Assembly: GCA_964477035.1 (NCBI GenBank)
Contig: CAYZCW010000030.1
Coordinates: forward strand, 1-8,910
Reading direction: 5' to 3'
Origin: SLSG01 sp964477035
GTDB lineage: Bacteria; Bacteroidota; Bacteroidia; Bacteroidales; UBA7960
DNA: 8,910 bases
The position numbers and the translations under genes are program-made. Shown here piece by piece: positions 1 through 7,085 of this stretch. Within the stretch, counting starts at the first letter, position 1; each line of letters opens with the position of its first letter. The notes beneath the pieces were generated by a model. It searched no databases. It worked only from the letters and a program-made list of their open reading frames with translations, and was not told the DNA's origin.

Positions 1-527
1 ACAAGCCAGGGAACATAGTTTTCGCAGAAAGTCACGGGCTGTTTCGTGCGGGCCTTTACTTGTTGTACATATTCCAGCACCCTGCTTTCCGGCACATAAT
101 GATCGGTCCATTCCACACAGGCCTCATTCCCCACGGAAAGGGAAAAAATAACATGGGGGTATTGATTGGCCAGCTCAATCAGGCGGTTGATGCTGTTCTG
201 GTTGTGCACCCGGTTTATTTCCAGCCTTTCCTCTGAATACACCCCCCCGTTCCACGGGCAGTTGAAATTGTTCATTTCGGCCGTGATGTAGGCACCCAGC
301 ATCAGCCGGAAGTCCATCTTTTCCTCTGTGATCACCGCCAAAACCGTTTCAGCATGCTGGTCACAGTCAAAAAGCCGGAGGTACTTCCAATGCCCGTGAA
401 GGAGCAATAAGTCCTCCCTGATTTCATCATAAGACGGATAGACCCCGCCCGGGTTCTGCCCTTTCCTGAAGCCGGAATAACAGATCGCCCTGCCGGGAGC
501 GATGCGCAACGCATTAAATGGATCCAT
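1..527 (-). CDS. GH17-like beta-1,3-glucanase, leaderless; C-terminus beyond window edge
   Basis: Reading the minus strand from the ATG at 525-527 gives 175 codons with no stop before the left edge, so this is the N-terminal part only. The product resembles bacterial GH17 exo-beta-1,3-glucanase-like proteins. It has a core strand KYLRLFD (residues 48-54), the strand LMLGAYI (75-81), and SVGNEACVEW (131-140), in which Glu135 matches the GH17 acid/base. The nucleophile strand lies outside the window. The order of elements matches the GH17 lipoprotein at 4408-5669 better than the GH17 at 514-1434. There is no signal peptide or hydrophobic N-terminus, so the protein is probably cytoplasmic. The start is well constrained: an in-frame TAA lies four codons upstream (537-539) and this is the first ATG after it. 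The start overlaps the end of the preceding gene by 14 bp, which suggests translational coupling. The family call is firm; the exact activity (hydrolase or transglycosylase) is unknown. Confidence 0.8.
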   Translation of the reverse strand, partial: MDPFNALRIAPGRAICYSGFRKGQNPGGVYPSYDEIREDLLLLHGHWKYLRLFDCDQHAETVLAVITEEKMDFRLMLGAYITAEMNNFNCPWNGGVYSEERLEINRVHNQNSINRLIELANQYPHVIFSLSVGNEACVEWTDHYVPESRVLEYVQQVKARTKQPVTFCENYVPWL

Positions 528-1434
528 TGCCAAACTTTAACTTTTCATTTTTATCCCATATCCCCCAATAGGCGCCCACTTCGCCTTCGGCCCCCGTTTT
601 CCAGGACTCATCAAATGACGAAAAATAGAAGACTTCAATGTTTTCATCCGCAGCCCACAGGTGTGTGTTGATAAAATACTTAATGGCTGCCTCACGGGAA
701 GGCACCGCCCTGCCCAGGTTCTCCCCCCGGCTTGGCCAGCCCGTCTCCGTGATGATCACGCGCTTGCCCTTTGCCGCCATTTTTGCCTGGTAAACCATTT
801 GCTGCATGTGTTGCAGGGAGTCATTGAATGCCGTTCCTTCCCAAAACGGATAGCAATTGCAGAGGATCACATCACACAATTCTGCTATCCGGGGTCTTTG
901 CACGAACTCGTAATAGGCATCCACATAACCCACCTGGATGCCGGGCAGCTCCTTCTTAACATGCCGGATCACGGACAACAGCTCCTCTTCAGACAGGTCA
1001 TTCCGGTAGAGGACCTCATTGCCCACGGCCGCCACATCCACAAAACCATCCCTGCCTAACCGGATGAGGTTTTCAATTTCCTGCTGGTTCTTTTCCTCGT
1101 CCGTCCCAAGCCAGGCCCCCACCAATGTTTTGATGCCAAGGTCCTTTGCCACGCGGGGAATGATTTCATTTCCCTCAATGCAGGAGAAGGAACGGACCCA
1201 CTGGGTATGGGGCTGCAGGATCTTCATCCGCCTTCGGATCTGCCCCTCCGAAATAATATCGCCAGGCTTCTGCCCGTCTTCGTACAGGCTGAAGCAGAAA
1301 CCATGAATCCCGGCATAGAGGATCTCCAGAAAGAGGTTGTGGATATCCTCTTCGGTCTTCCCCTCAAGGAAATGGGGATCCACGAACCTCTTTGATTTCT
1401 TGTAGCTTAAAAATTGATCCGGTCTGAAAGACAT
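514..1434 (-). CDS. GH17 beta-1,3-glucanase, leaderless (306 aa)
   Basis: This is a single-domain GH17 TIM-barrel protein, a retaining beta-1,3-glucanase family in the same clan as GH30. The acid/base is Glu140 in AAVGNEVL (135-142). The nucleophile is Glu230 in ITETGWPS (228-235), close to the classic family signature. A conserved aromatic/acidic strand FSSFDESWK (271-279) lies near the C-terminus. The N-terminus (MSFRPDQFLSYKKSK) is polar and has no signal peptide or lipobox, so the protein should act in the cytoplasm on imported oligosaccharides. That is unusual for a family whose members are mostly secreted. The length (306 residues) is close to a bare GH17 catalytic domain. It starts 61 bp after the transporter gene stop, with an A-rich leader before the ATG and no clear Shine-Dalgarno sequence. 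Its last codons overlap the start of the next GH17-like gene. The family is certain from both catalytic motifs; the substrate (laminari-oligosaccharides) is inferred from the neighbours. Confidence 0.9.
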   Translation of the reverse strand: MSFRPDQFLSYKKSKRFVDPHFLEGKTEEDIHNLFLEILYAGIHGFCFSLYEDGQKPGDIISEGQIRRRMKILQPHTQWVRSFSCIEGNEIIPRVAKDLGIKTLVGAWLGTDEEKNQQEIENLIRLGRDGFVDVAAVGNEVLYRNDLSEEELLSVIRHVKKELPGIQVGYVDAYYEFVQRPRIAELCDVILCNCYPFWEGTAFNDSLQHMQQMVYQAKMAAKGKRVIITETGWPSRGENLGRAVPSREAAIKYFINTHLWAADENIEVFYFSSFDESWKTGAEGEVGAYWGIWDKNEKLKFGNGSI

Positions 1435-1495
1435 TTTTTTGGTTATTTAAGATGGATACTCATCGGATGCCTGTGTTATTTACCTGGTCAGCGGC

Positions 1496-2926
1496 TTACA
1501 GCTCTCCCCTTCTTCTGACCAGTTCGTTTTTGATTTCCCTGGCCCTGTCTTCGGTCAGGTCGTATTTCCACATGACCAAAATGGCCAGGCCTGCGGTGGC
1601 TGCAGGCACCAGAATGTCTGCAATCCTCAGCCTGGTCAGCGTCTCCGCGGCCTGCAAGGTGGCATTCTGGTCAAAGCCCACCAGCTTGAGCACCAAGCCT
1701 CCCAGCACCAGGGCCAGTGCCTGGCCCAGCTTCACCATCCACCAGTAAATGGCGCCGAACGTCCCTTCTTTTCTGGGCATTCCATTTTCCAGCTCATCCA
1801 GGTCGCACACATCGGCCGTCATGCTCATCATCAGGGTAAACAGTCCCCCGATCCCAAAGACCATGAACGGAAGGGGCATGAATATCATCCAGGGGTTTTC
1901 CGGGTTGAAGCCCCACCACTTCAACCCGTATCCGACGATGGAAATCATGGTGGCGACAATGAAGGCGTTCCTCTTGCCCCATTTGTTTGCCATCGCGGTG
2001 ATGATGGGGATGATCAGGAATGCCGTACACAGGGCGCTGACCGTGGAAAACCACGCCGGCCAGGTGCCTGCGGCCCCATAATCGCCCCGGAACATATAGA
2101 ACACGATGATGAAGTAACTGAACGAAGCCACCATCTGGAAGCCATTGAACACGAGGAAGGTGGCGCCACAAAGCCTGACAAAAGAGATGTTCCTGAAAAT
2201 CAGCACCATGTTGTGGATCAGGCCTTTGAAATTTCTGGCGATGTTTCTGATGGTGAGGTCATCCCGGTTGGTCAGGTTGGTCTGGTCAATTTCTTTGCAG
2301 AACAAGGCCGGCAGCATCCCCAGGACCATGCAGATCCCGCCCACGATGACGGATAGCCTCCGCACGCCGATAGCCTGGGTGTCGAACAGGTCCGGATTGG
2401 CAATCAGCACCCAGAACCAGGGCACGATCATCCAGGCAACCTGTCCCAGGGTCTGGGAGAACCCCATCAGGCGGGTGCGTTCATTGTAGTCGGATGTCAT
2501 CTCATATCCCAGGCCGATGAGGGGCGTGGAAAACATGGTGTTGCCAATAAGGTAGACCATGGAGAGGATGAGAAAATACCAGAAATTGTACGTCTGGGAA
2601 TTGTCTGGGTTGAGCTGCCACAAGACGGCAAACAGCACCCCGCTCAGGATGGCTCCGACAAAAATATAGGGCTTTCTCCGTCCGAAACGCGATTTGGTGT
2701 TGTCGGTGATGTAGCCCATGATGGGGTCGGTGATGGCATCGAAAAACCTGGGAAGTCCCCCGAGCAGCCCGGCCAGAAACGGGTCCATCCCGAAGGCCGT
2801 CAGCAGGAAAAACATGAAAACCCCAAGGGAGCCCGGCAGCAGGTTGTTGACCAGATGCCCGGCCCCGAAGGCGGCCTTTTGTCCGAGGGGAACCCTGTCT
2901 TTTAAAGCTGTTTTGTAGGATGTCAT
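1496..2926 (-). CDS. MFS sugar:cation symporter, GPH family (MelB-like), 476 aa
   Basis: This is an inner-membrane carrier of the glycoside-pentoside-hexuronide:cation symporter family, with hydrophobic segments along the whole length consistent with 12 helices. The family signature runs from about residue 62 to 88: FDAITDP gives Asp63 and Asp67, matching the MelB cation-site aspartates of helix II (Asp55 and Asp59), followed by MGYITDNTKSRFG and RRKPY. The loop ADVCDLDEL (371-379) and MVKLGQ (397-402) are also typical; Lys399 matches MelB Lys377. The cytoplasmic mid-loop (about 210-245) and the charged C-terminus (about 455-476) fit the usual topology. The protein differs clearly from the other carrier in the operon (5730-7082), with a longer N-terminus and different loop motifs, so the two are not recent duplicates. 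Sitting between a GH30 gene and a GH17 gene, it probably imports beta-glucan di- or oligosaccharides. The substrate is inferred from context only. Confidence 0.9.
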   Translation of the reverse strand: MTSYKTALKDRVPLGQKAAFGAGHLVNNLLPGSLGVFMFFLLTAFGMDPFLAGLLGGLPRFFDAITDPIMGYITDNTKSRFGRRKPYIFVGAILSGVLFAVLWQLNPDNSQTYNFWYFLILSMVYLIGNTMFSTPLIGLGYEMTSDYNERTRLMGFSQTLGQVAWMIVPWFWVLIANPDLFDTQAIGVRRLSVIVGGICMVLGMLPALFCKEIDQTNLTNRDDLTIRNIARNFKGLIHNMVLIFRNISFVRLCGATFLVFNGFQMVASFSYFIIVFYMFRGDYGAAGTWPAWFSTVSALCTAFLIIPIITAMANKWGKRNAFIVATMISIVGYGLKWWGFNPENPWMIFMPLPFMVFGIGGLFTLMMSMTADVCDLDELENGMPRKEGTFGAIYWWMVKLGQALALVLGGLVLKLVGFDQNATLQAAETLTRLRIADILVPAATAGLAILVMWKYDLTEDRAREIKNELVRRRGEL

Positions 2927-2944
2927 TTTATTTATGTTGGTTAT

Positions 2945-2962
2945 GGCCCCTCATGCCGGGCC
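2945..2962 (-). other. Small GC-rich hairpin in the GH30-transporter intergenic region
   Basis: On the transcribed strand GGCCC and GGGCC form a 5-bp stem around an 8-base loop, 18 bp upstream of the transporter start at 2926. No U-run follows, so it does not look like an intrinsic terminator. It may be chance in GC-rich DNA. Confidence 0.3.
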
Positions 2963-2976
2963 GGTTATTCCCTTAC

Positions 2977-3025
2977 CCTGCCATTATTCCCCTGCGGGAA
3001 CCTGCCAATCATTCCCCTGCGGGAA
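2977..3025 (-). repeat. Head-to-tail tandem repeat (24 and 25 bp) across the GH30 stop codon
   Basis: Two adjacent copies, 2977-3000 and 3001-3025, differ by one substitution and one 1-base indel. Each contains the inverted repeat TTCCC-GCAG-GGGAA on the coding strand, which could fold into a short hairpin with a 4-base loop. The upstream copy encodes the last residues of the GH30 protein (ending IPAGE) and its TGA stop; the second copy is entirely non-coding. A degenerate GGGAATAA further along (near 2965-2972) may be the remnant of a third copy. Possible roles are mRNA stability or processing between the hydrolase and the transporter; it may equally be a simple slippage duplication. Confidence 0.75.
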
Positions 3026-4307
3026 TAACAATGGTTTGAACGGCTTTTGCGCTGACGGCAGACGCCACCGAACGCCCATGCAGCGACAGCCTGATTCCCC
3101 TGACTTCTTCACCGGGGTTAAAGACCACCACGGAAATGCTTTCATCGGGGTTTTGAACGGCGGTGACCCATAGGTCCGGGTCCGGGTTCTCAAACCCGAT
3201 CCTTACGGCCCCGGGACGTATATACCGGCTGAACTGGGCCATGATGTAATACAGGGGAGTGAAATACACCTCGTCCCTGTCCGGATCCACAATGACCGGG
3301 GCCACGCACCAGTTCTGGGCCCAGTTGGGACCGCCCTGCCGGTCCAGCACCATGTTCCAGTCCACCCATCCATCCACCCAGTTGTTCAGGCAACCAATGA
3401 TGTCGCGTGCATACCTGAATGCCGGCACGTATTTGGGATGCAGGTGCTTTCTATCTTCAGGGGCCCAGTCCCAGCCCCAGTCGGTGGCTTCCTTTGACCA
3501 ATACCAGCCATCGTCCTGCCAGTGGGGCACCTCGGCATCGATGCAGCCCTCGGATTGTATCAGATGCTTGCCGGGCGCCTTGTTATAGGCATACTGCAGG
3601 GCATCGGGAAAATGATAAAAGGTACTCCCGTACCAGTGGACCGCCGTGCCGTCGTAATACTGCGCGGCCTCCTCGTCGTCATACATGGCATCGACCCATT
3701 CTATCAGCTCTGCATCCCGGTTTTGGTCGTACCCCAATATTTTCACCTCCTGGCCGTCGGCCCTCAAGCGGGGCCCCAGGTGGTTCTTGACAAAATCATT
3801 CATCTCCTGCGGGGTGAAATGCATGCTTTCCCAGTTGCTGTCATTGCCCAGGGGCTCGTTTTCCACGGTAAAAGCCCAGATGTCGATTCCCTGTTCCCGG
3901 TAGGCATCCAGGTATTTAGAAAAAAACAGGGCCCAGGCTTCATAATATTCCGGCAGCAGACGGCCGCCACGCCAGTCGTTGTTGTCTTTCATCCATGGCG
4001 GGGCGGTCCATGGGGAGGAAATGATTTTAAACCCGTCACTGGAAATGGCCATGGCGTCCCGGATCATGGGGACGATGTCATCCAGGTCCTCTTCAATGGA
4101 AAAATGCGCCAGCTCCAGGTCCCCCTCCACCGGGGCATAGGAGTAGTTCCCCAGGGAAAAGTCGCACGAATTCATATGGGTGCGGGTCAGCGAATACCTG
4201 GCGCCCGCATCGCCAAAATAAGCCTCAAGGACCTTTTCCCTGTTCTGCCGGCTGAGCTGGTTCAGCAGGTAAGCGGAGGCCTCCGTGAAGGACCCGCCGA
4301 TGCCGGT
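3009..4307 (-). CDS. GH30 beta-glucosidase / beta-1,6-glucanase, C-terminal 432 aa (start lost in assembly gap)
   Basis: This fragment contains nearly all of a GH30 catalytic domain, of the type that includes glucosylceramidases and bacterial endo- or exo-beta-1,6-glucanases. Counting from the first residue after the gap, it has GIGGSFTEA (2-10), MNSCDFS (45-51), SSPWTAPPWMK (97-107), FTVENEP (146-152, acid/base Glu151), IQSEGCID (250-257, nucleophile Glu253) and GGPNW (325-329). A C-terminal beta-sandwich with an FSRYIRPGA element (359-367) follows. The spacings GIGG to acid/base (about 148) and acid/base to nucleophile (102) are close to those I recall for human glucosylceramidase. Family members normally have about 80 residues plus a signal peptide before the GIGG motif, so that part is missing inside the N run. 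Secretion therefore cannot be judged. The role fits removal of beta-1,6 branches from laminarin-like glucan next to the GH17 enzyme. The same reading frame continues through the gap into the GH17 gene, but a single fused protein is unlikely. Confidence 0.88.
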   Translation of the reverse strand, partial: TGIGGSFTEASAYLLNQLSRQNREKVLEAYFGDAGARYSLTRTHMNSCDFSLGNYSYAPVEGDLELAHFSIEEDLDDIVPMIRDAMAISSDGFKIISSPWTAPPWMKDNNDWRGGRLLPEYYEAWALFFSKYLDAYREQGIDIWAFTVENEPLGNDSNWESMHFTPQEMNDFVKNHLGPRLRADGQEVKILGYDQNRDAELIEWVDAMYDDEEAAQYYDGTAVHWYGSTFYHFPDALQYAYNKAPGKHLIQSEGCIDAEVPHWQDDGWYWSKEATDWGWDWAPEDRKHLHPKYVPAFRYARDIIGCLNNWVDGWVDWNMVLDRQGGPNWAQNWCVAPVIVDPDRDEVYFTPLYYIMAQFSRYIRPGAVRIGFENPDPDLWVTAVQNPDESISVVVFNPGEEVRGIRLSLHGRSVASAVSAKAVQTIVIPAGE

Positions 4308-4407
4308 NNNNNNNNNNNNNNNNNNNNNNNNNNNNNNNNNNNNNNNNNNNNNNNNNNNNNNNNNNNNNNNNNNNNNNNNNNNNNNNNNNNNNNNNNNNNN
4401 NNNNNNN
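4308..4407. other. Assembly gap, 100 N (size probably arbitrary)
   Basis: Exactly 100 N separate the GH17 lipoprotein from the GH30 catalytic core. A round 100 is a common scaffolding placeholder for unknown length. If the GH30 gene has its normal N-terminal segment and signal peptide, about 300 bp or more of coding sequence is missing here, together with the GH17 stop codon and an intergenic spacer. Confidence 0.95.
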
Positions 4408-5669
4408 GGCCCGGCGACCTCCCTCCGGGCCGGCGGCGCTTTCACGGTGGCCATCATGGCCTCCTTATCGCCGCCAAAGGTTTTGGTAATGGGTTTGCCA
4501 TCGCGGGTCAGTCCATCGAACAGGCCGTCATCCACACGGTCCCACAGAACATATTTGGCCTCAGACTGCAGGTTGATCAGTCCGAAGTGGTTCTCCGAGC
4601 CCAGCGGGTTGGCCGCATCCTTCCATTGTTCATCGAAGGCTTCGAAGTAGAAGCAGGTGATGCCCTCCCTGTCGGTCCACTCCCGGATGTGCCGGTGATA
4701 AAGTGCCGACTTGTACTCGTCGGTCGCCCGGGCCCCCTCATCCCCGTAATGTTCATTGGATACCGTGGCCCAGCCGGTTTCCCCGACGTGCACCGGTTTG
4801 TCCACCCCGAGGCTGCGCATATAGTCCACCACGCTTTGATACTGGGAAACGGCGTAGTCCCTGGCGCGCAGCATGGCCGCATCAATCTTCTCCCTGTCCG
4901 CCAGGGACTCCTCCTCTAGTGGCACATACCAGAATGCCGGGTTGTAGTGCGTGTCATGCATGGGATAGGTGTGCATGGAAATAAAATCCACAGCGCGGAC
5001 AAGCTCTTCAAGCTCCGGCAGGTGGTACTCGCTGCCGCCGCCTCCCCAGGAGGCAAAATTGTCGGAGCTGGTGATCCACAGGGTTTCCGGCAGCACCCCT
5101 TGCTTTTTCAGGTCCTGCAAATGGTTCACCCAGCGCAGGATGATGCCGGGCTCCACATAGTACTCCCAGGCCCAGTGCACCATCGCTTCGTTCCCCACGG
5201 CGATGACCTTCACGATGTCGGGGTATTGCAGGGTGAGCTCCACGGCGCGGGCAATCTCCCCCGCATTGTCCCCGCTCTCCTGGTCCCGGAGGCGTTCGGG
5301 CAGGTCCGTCCACGCGTTTTTGCAATCGATCCAGGCGCCCAGCATCAGGTACATCTCAAACCCGGCATCCTCCTCCTTCAATTGCCGGATCGCCTCCAGC
5401 AGGTTCGCCGCCTCGTCGTAATGCACGTTGTAGGTGCGCAGGATCCTGATCCCCATGGCCGACAGCAGGCGCATGTCTTCTTTCAGTTGTGGGATGGTGG
5501 GCTGGACCTCCCTGGTCTTCTCCCGGTAACCGCCGTAGGAAATGGCCTGGTAGGCCGGATCGCCCAATATTTCGGCGGCCGTCTTGCCTGCGGGCTGTGG
5601 GTCTGTCGAGCACGAAACCGCCAGCATCAAGGCCATCCACAAAATCCAGAAGGTGCTTGTTCTTTTCAT
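4408..5669 (-). CDS. GH17 beta-1,3-glucanase lipoprotein (first 420 aa; C-terminal end in assembly gap)
   Basis: The start at 5669 gives a signal peptide (MKRTST, a hydrophobic stretch to about residue 19, then LAVSC with the lipidated Cys20), so this is an exported, membrane-anchored lipoprotein. The mature part is a GH17 domain: LRTYNVHYDEA (77-87), LMLGAWI (108-114), AVGNEAMVHW (157-166, acid/base Glu161), SMHTYPMHD (231-239), HVGETGWA (294-301, nucleophile Glu297) and FYFEAFDEQWK (340-350). The catalytic domain seems complete by about residue 385-400; the next residues, ending REVAG, are probably the natural tail close to the stop. The residues just after the lipid Cys (STDPQP) do not form a strong acidic surface-export signal, so inner versus outer leaflet or surface placement is open. 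It lies 60 bp after the upstream transporter gene and is probably cotranscribed with it. Expected role: first cleavage of beta-1,3-glucan outside the cytoplasm. Confidence 0.9.
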
Positions 5670-5729
5670 GTTTGGTCTGATTGATTCATCATCCGACGAA
5701 AAATAAATAACCCACCGGCCAGGGGTCCG

Positions 5730-7082
5730 TTAAACCCCTTCCCGGCGTTGCTCCAGTTCCTTCTGCATCGTGAGACAAGTCTTCTGGTCGATGGCGTAGA
5801 AGTACAGCAATATGGCCCCGGACATATAAAGCACGCCGGGGAAGACCGAGATCATCAGTTTGATGCCGGTCAGCGCGGTGGCCGTTTGTTCCACATTCGG
5901 CACGAAGCGGAAGATGGCCAGCATCCAGCCAGCCAGGGCGCCTCCGATGCCCCAGCCGGCCTTCTGGGCAAAGGTGCCGGCCGAGAACACCAGGCCGGTG
6001 GCACGCCGGTTGAATTTCCATTCCGAGTAGTCGGCCGCATCCGCCAGCATGGTCCACAGCAGCGGCACCGCGGGGGCGTAGGCAAACTTGGCCAGCACGT
6101 TCAGGATGTACACGGCGTAAATGTTGTCGTTCCCGGGGATGTAAAGCAAGATAAAGAACAAGCCGGAGATCAGCGAACTGGCCATGTAGACGTTGCGCTT
6201 GCCGAACCGCCTGGCCAGCGGCTTCGAAAACGGGATGCCCGCGATCAGGGCCACCGTGCCGATCACGTTGAACAGCTGCACGCTTTGCTCCTGCCCGACA
6301 TAGTATTTGAAATAATAGGCAATGGAAAGGTTCTGCATGGCAAACATCACAAACGACACGATCCCCACGAAAAACAGGATCACCCACGGGCCGTTCCGGA
6401 ACAGGTTTTTCAGGTCCTGCTTCAGGTTTTTCTGCTGGGCCCGGGGCGGGGCCACCCGTTCGCGGGTGGTCTTAAAGGTGATCATGAACAGGATGAAGCT
6501 GATCGCCGCAAACAGCATCAGGGTGTACTGATAGCCCTGCGCCATGTTGCCCCGGCCTAAATAGCCGGCCAGGTAAAGCGCCGTGCCCGTGACGATAAAC
6601 TGACCGGCAAAGGCAAAAATGAAACGGTAGGAGTTCAGGCCCGCCCTTTCGTAGGAGTCGGACGTCATGACCGCCCCCAGCGAGGAGTAGGGCAGGTTGA
6701 TGGCCGTAAACACCGTCATAAGCAGCAGGTAGGTGGTGCCGGCATAGATCACCTTCCCGGTGGGCCCGAGGTCGGGCGTCGTGAAGGTAAGCACGGCCAG
6801 CACGCTGTAGGGCAGCGCCATCCAGAGCAGATAAGGCCGGAATTTCCCCCAGCGGGTGTTGGTCCTGTCGGCGATGATCCCCATCAGGGGGTCGCTCAGC
6901 ATGTCCCAGAACCGGGCGATCAGCATGATGGTTCCGGCCGCCGCCGCCGAGATCCCGAACACATCGGTATAAAAGATCAGGATCCAGAAACCCACCATGT
7001 CCCACACAAAATGCGAGGCGGTATCACCCAGGCCGTAGCCGATCTTCTCCTTTACGGATAGTTTGGTGCTGACTTCGCTCAT
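5730..7082 (-). CDS. MFS sugar:cation symporter, GPH family (MelB-like), 450 aa
   Basis: This is an inner-membrane GPH symporter of normal family length with about 12 hydrophobic helices. The N-terminal signature is very clear: KIGYGLGD (13-20), FYTDVFGIS (37-45), ARFWDMLSDP (56-65) with Asp60 and Asp64 at the MelB cation-site positions, then MGIIADRT (67-74) and RWGKFRPY (77-84). The central cytoplasmic loop is at about 203-232, and the DYSEWKFNRRATG loop (351-363) is followed by AQKAGWG (372-378), where Lys374 matches MelB Lys377. MelB's sugar-binding Asp19 aligns with His24 here, so the sugar specificity probably differs from melibiose. The ATG lies 3 bp after the stop of the phosphorylase-like gene (TAA-AGG-ATG), showing tight operon coupling. 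Pairing with a cytoplasmic phosphorylase suggests import of beta-glucan oligosaccharides; the substrate is inferred, not seen. Confidence 0.92.
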   Translation of the reverse strand: MSEVSTKLSVKEKIGYGLGDTASHFVWDMVGFWILIFYTDVFGISAAAAGTIMLIARFWDMLSDPLMGIIADRTNTRWGKFRPYLLWMALPYSVLAVLTFTTPDLGPTGKVIYAGTTYLLLMTVFTAINLPYSSLGAVMTSDSYERAGLNSYRFIFAFAGQFIVTGTALYLAGYLGRGNMAQGYQYTLMLFAAISFILFMITFKTTRERVAPPRAQQKNLKQDLKNLFRNGPWVILFFVGIVSFVMFAMQNLSIAYYFKYYVGQEQSVQLFNVIGTVALIAGIPFSKPLARRFGKRNVYMASSLISGLFFILLYIPGNDNIYAVYILNVLAKFAYAPAVPLLWTMLADAADYSEWKFNRRATGLVFSAGTFAQKAGWGIGGALAGWMLAIFRFVPNVEQTATALTGIKLMISVFPGVLYMSGAILLYFYAIDQKTCLTMQKELEQRREGV

Positions 7083-7085
7083 CCT

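Noticed and set aside
332..514. Small minus-strand frame of 60 codons before the left-edge gene
   Set aside because: It lies within the GH17-like gene that starts at 527, in another frame; the 527 frame carries the GH17 motifs.
2945..2962. Intrinsic transcription terminator after the GH30 gene
   Set aside because: The stem is only 5 bp and no U-run follows on the transcribed strand; the downstream transporter seems to belong to the same operon.
3522..4919. Long plus-strand open frame (465 codons) spanning the first N run
   Set aside because: It lies opposite the GH17 and GH30 genes, has no recognisable domain, and is open because of GC-rich codon bias on the other strand plus the N run.
3009..5669. 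A true GH17-GH30 fusion enzyme
   Set aside because: Not supported: the join is made only of 100 N, and the GH30 N-terminal segment expected before the GIGG motif does not fit in it. Kept as an alternative only if the gap is closed and found open.
4947..5684. Plus-strand open frame of 245 codons
   Set aside because: It is exactly antisense to the GH17 lipoprotein N-terminal half; its His/Gln/Pro-rich composition is typical of a shadow frame.
5689..6387. Minus-strand frame of 232 codons overlapping the transporter
   Set aside because: It is an alternative frame of the same DNA; the transporter frame has clear GPH signatures and this one is Arg/Gly-rich without motifs.
5748..6560. Plus-strand open frame of 270 codons
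   Set aside because: It is antisense to the GPH transporter and very His/Gln/Gly-rich, with no family features.
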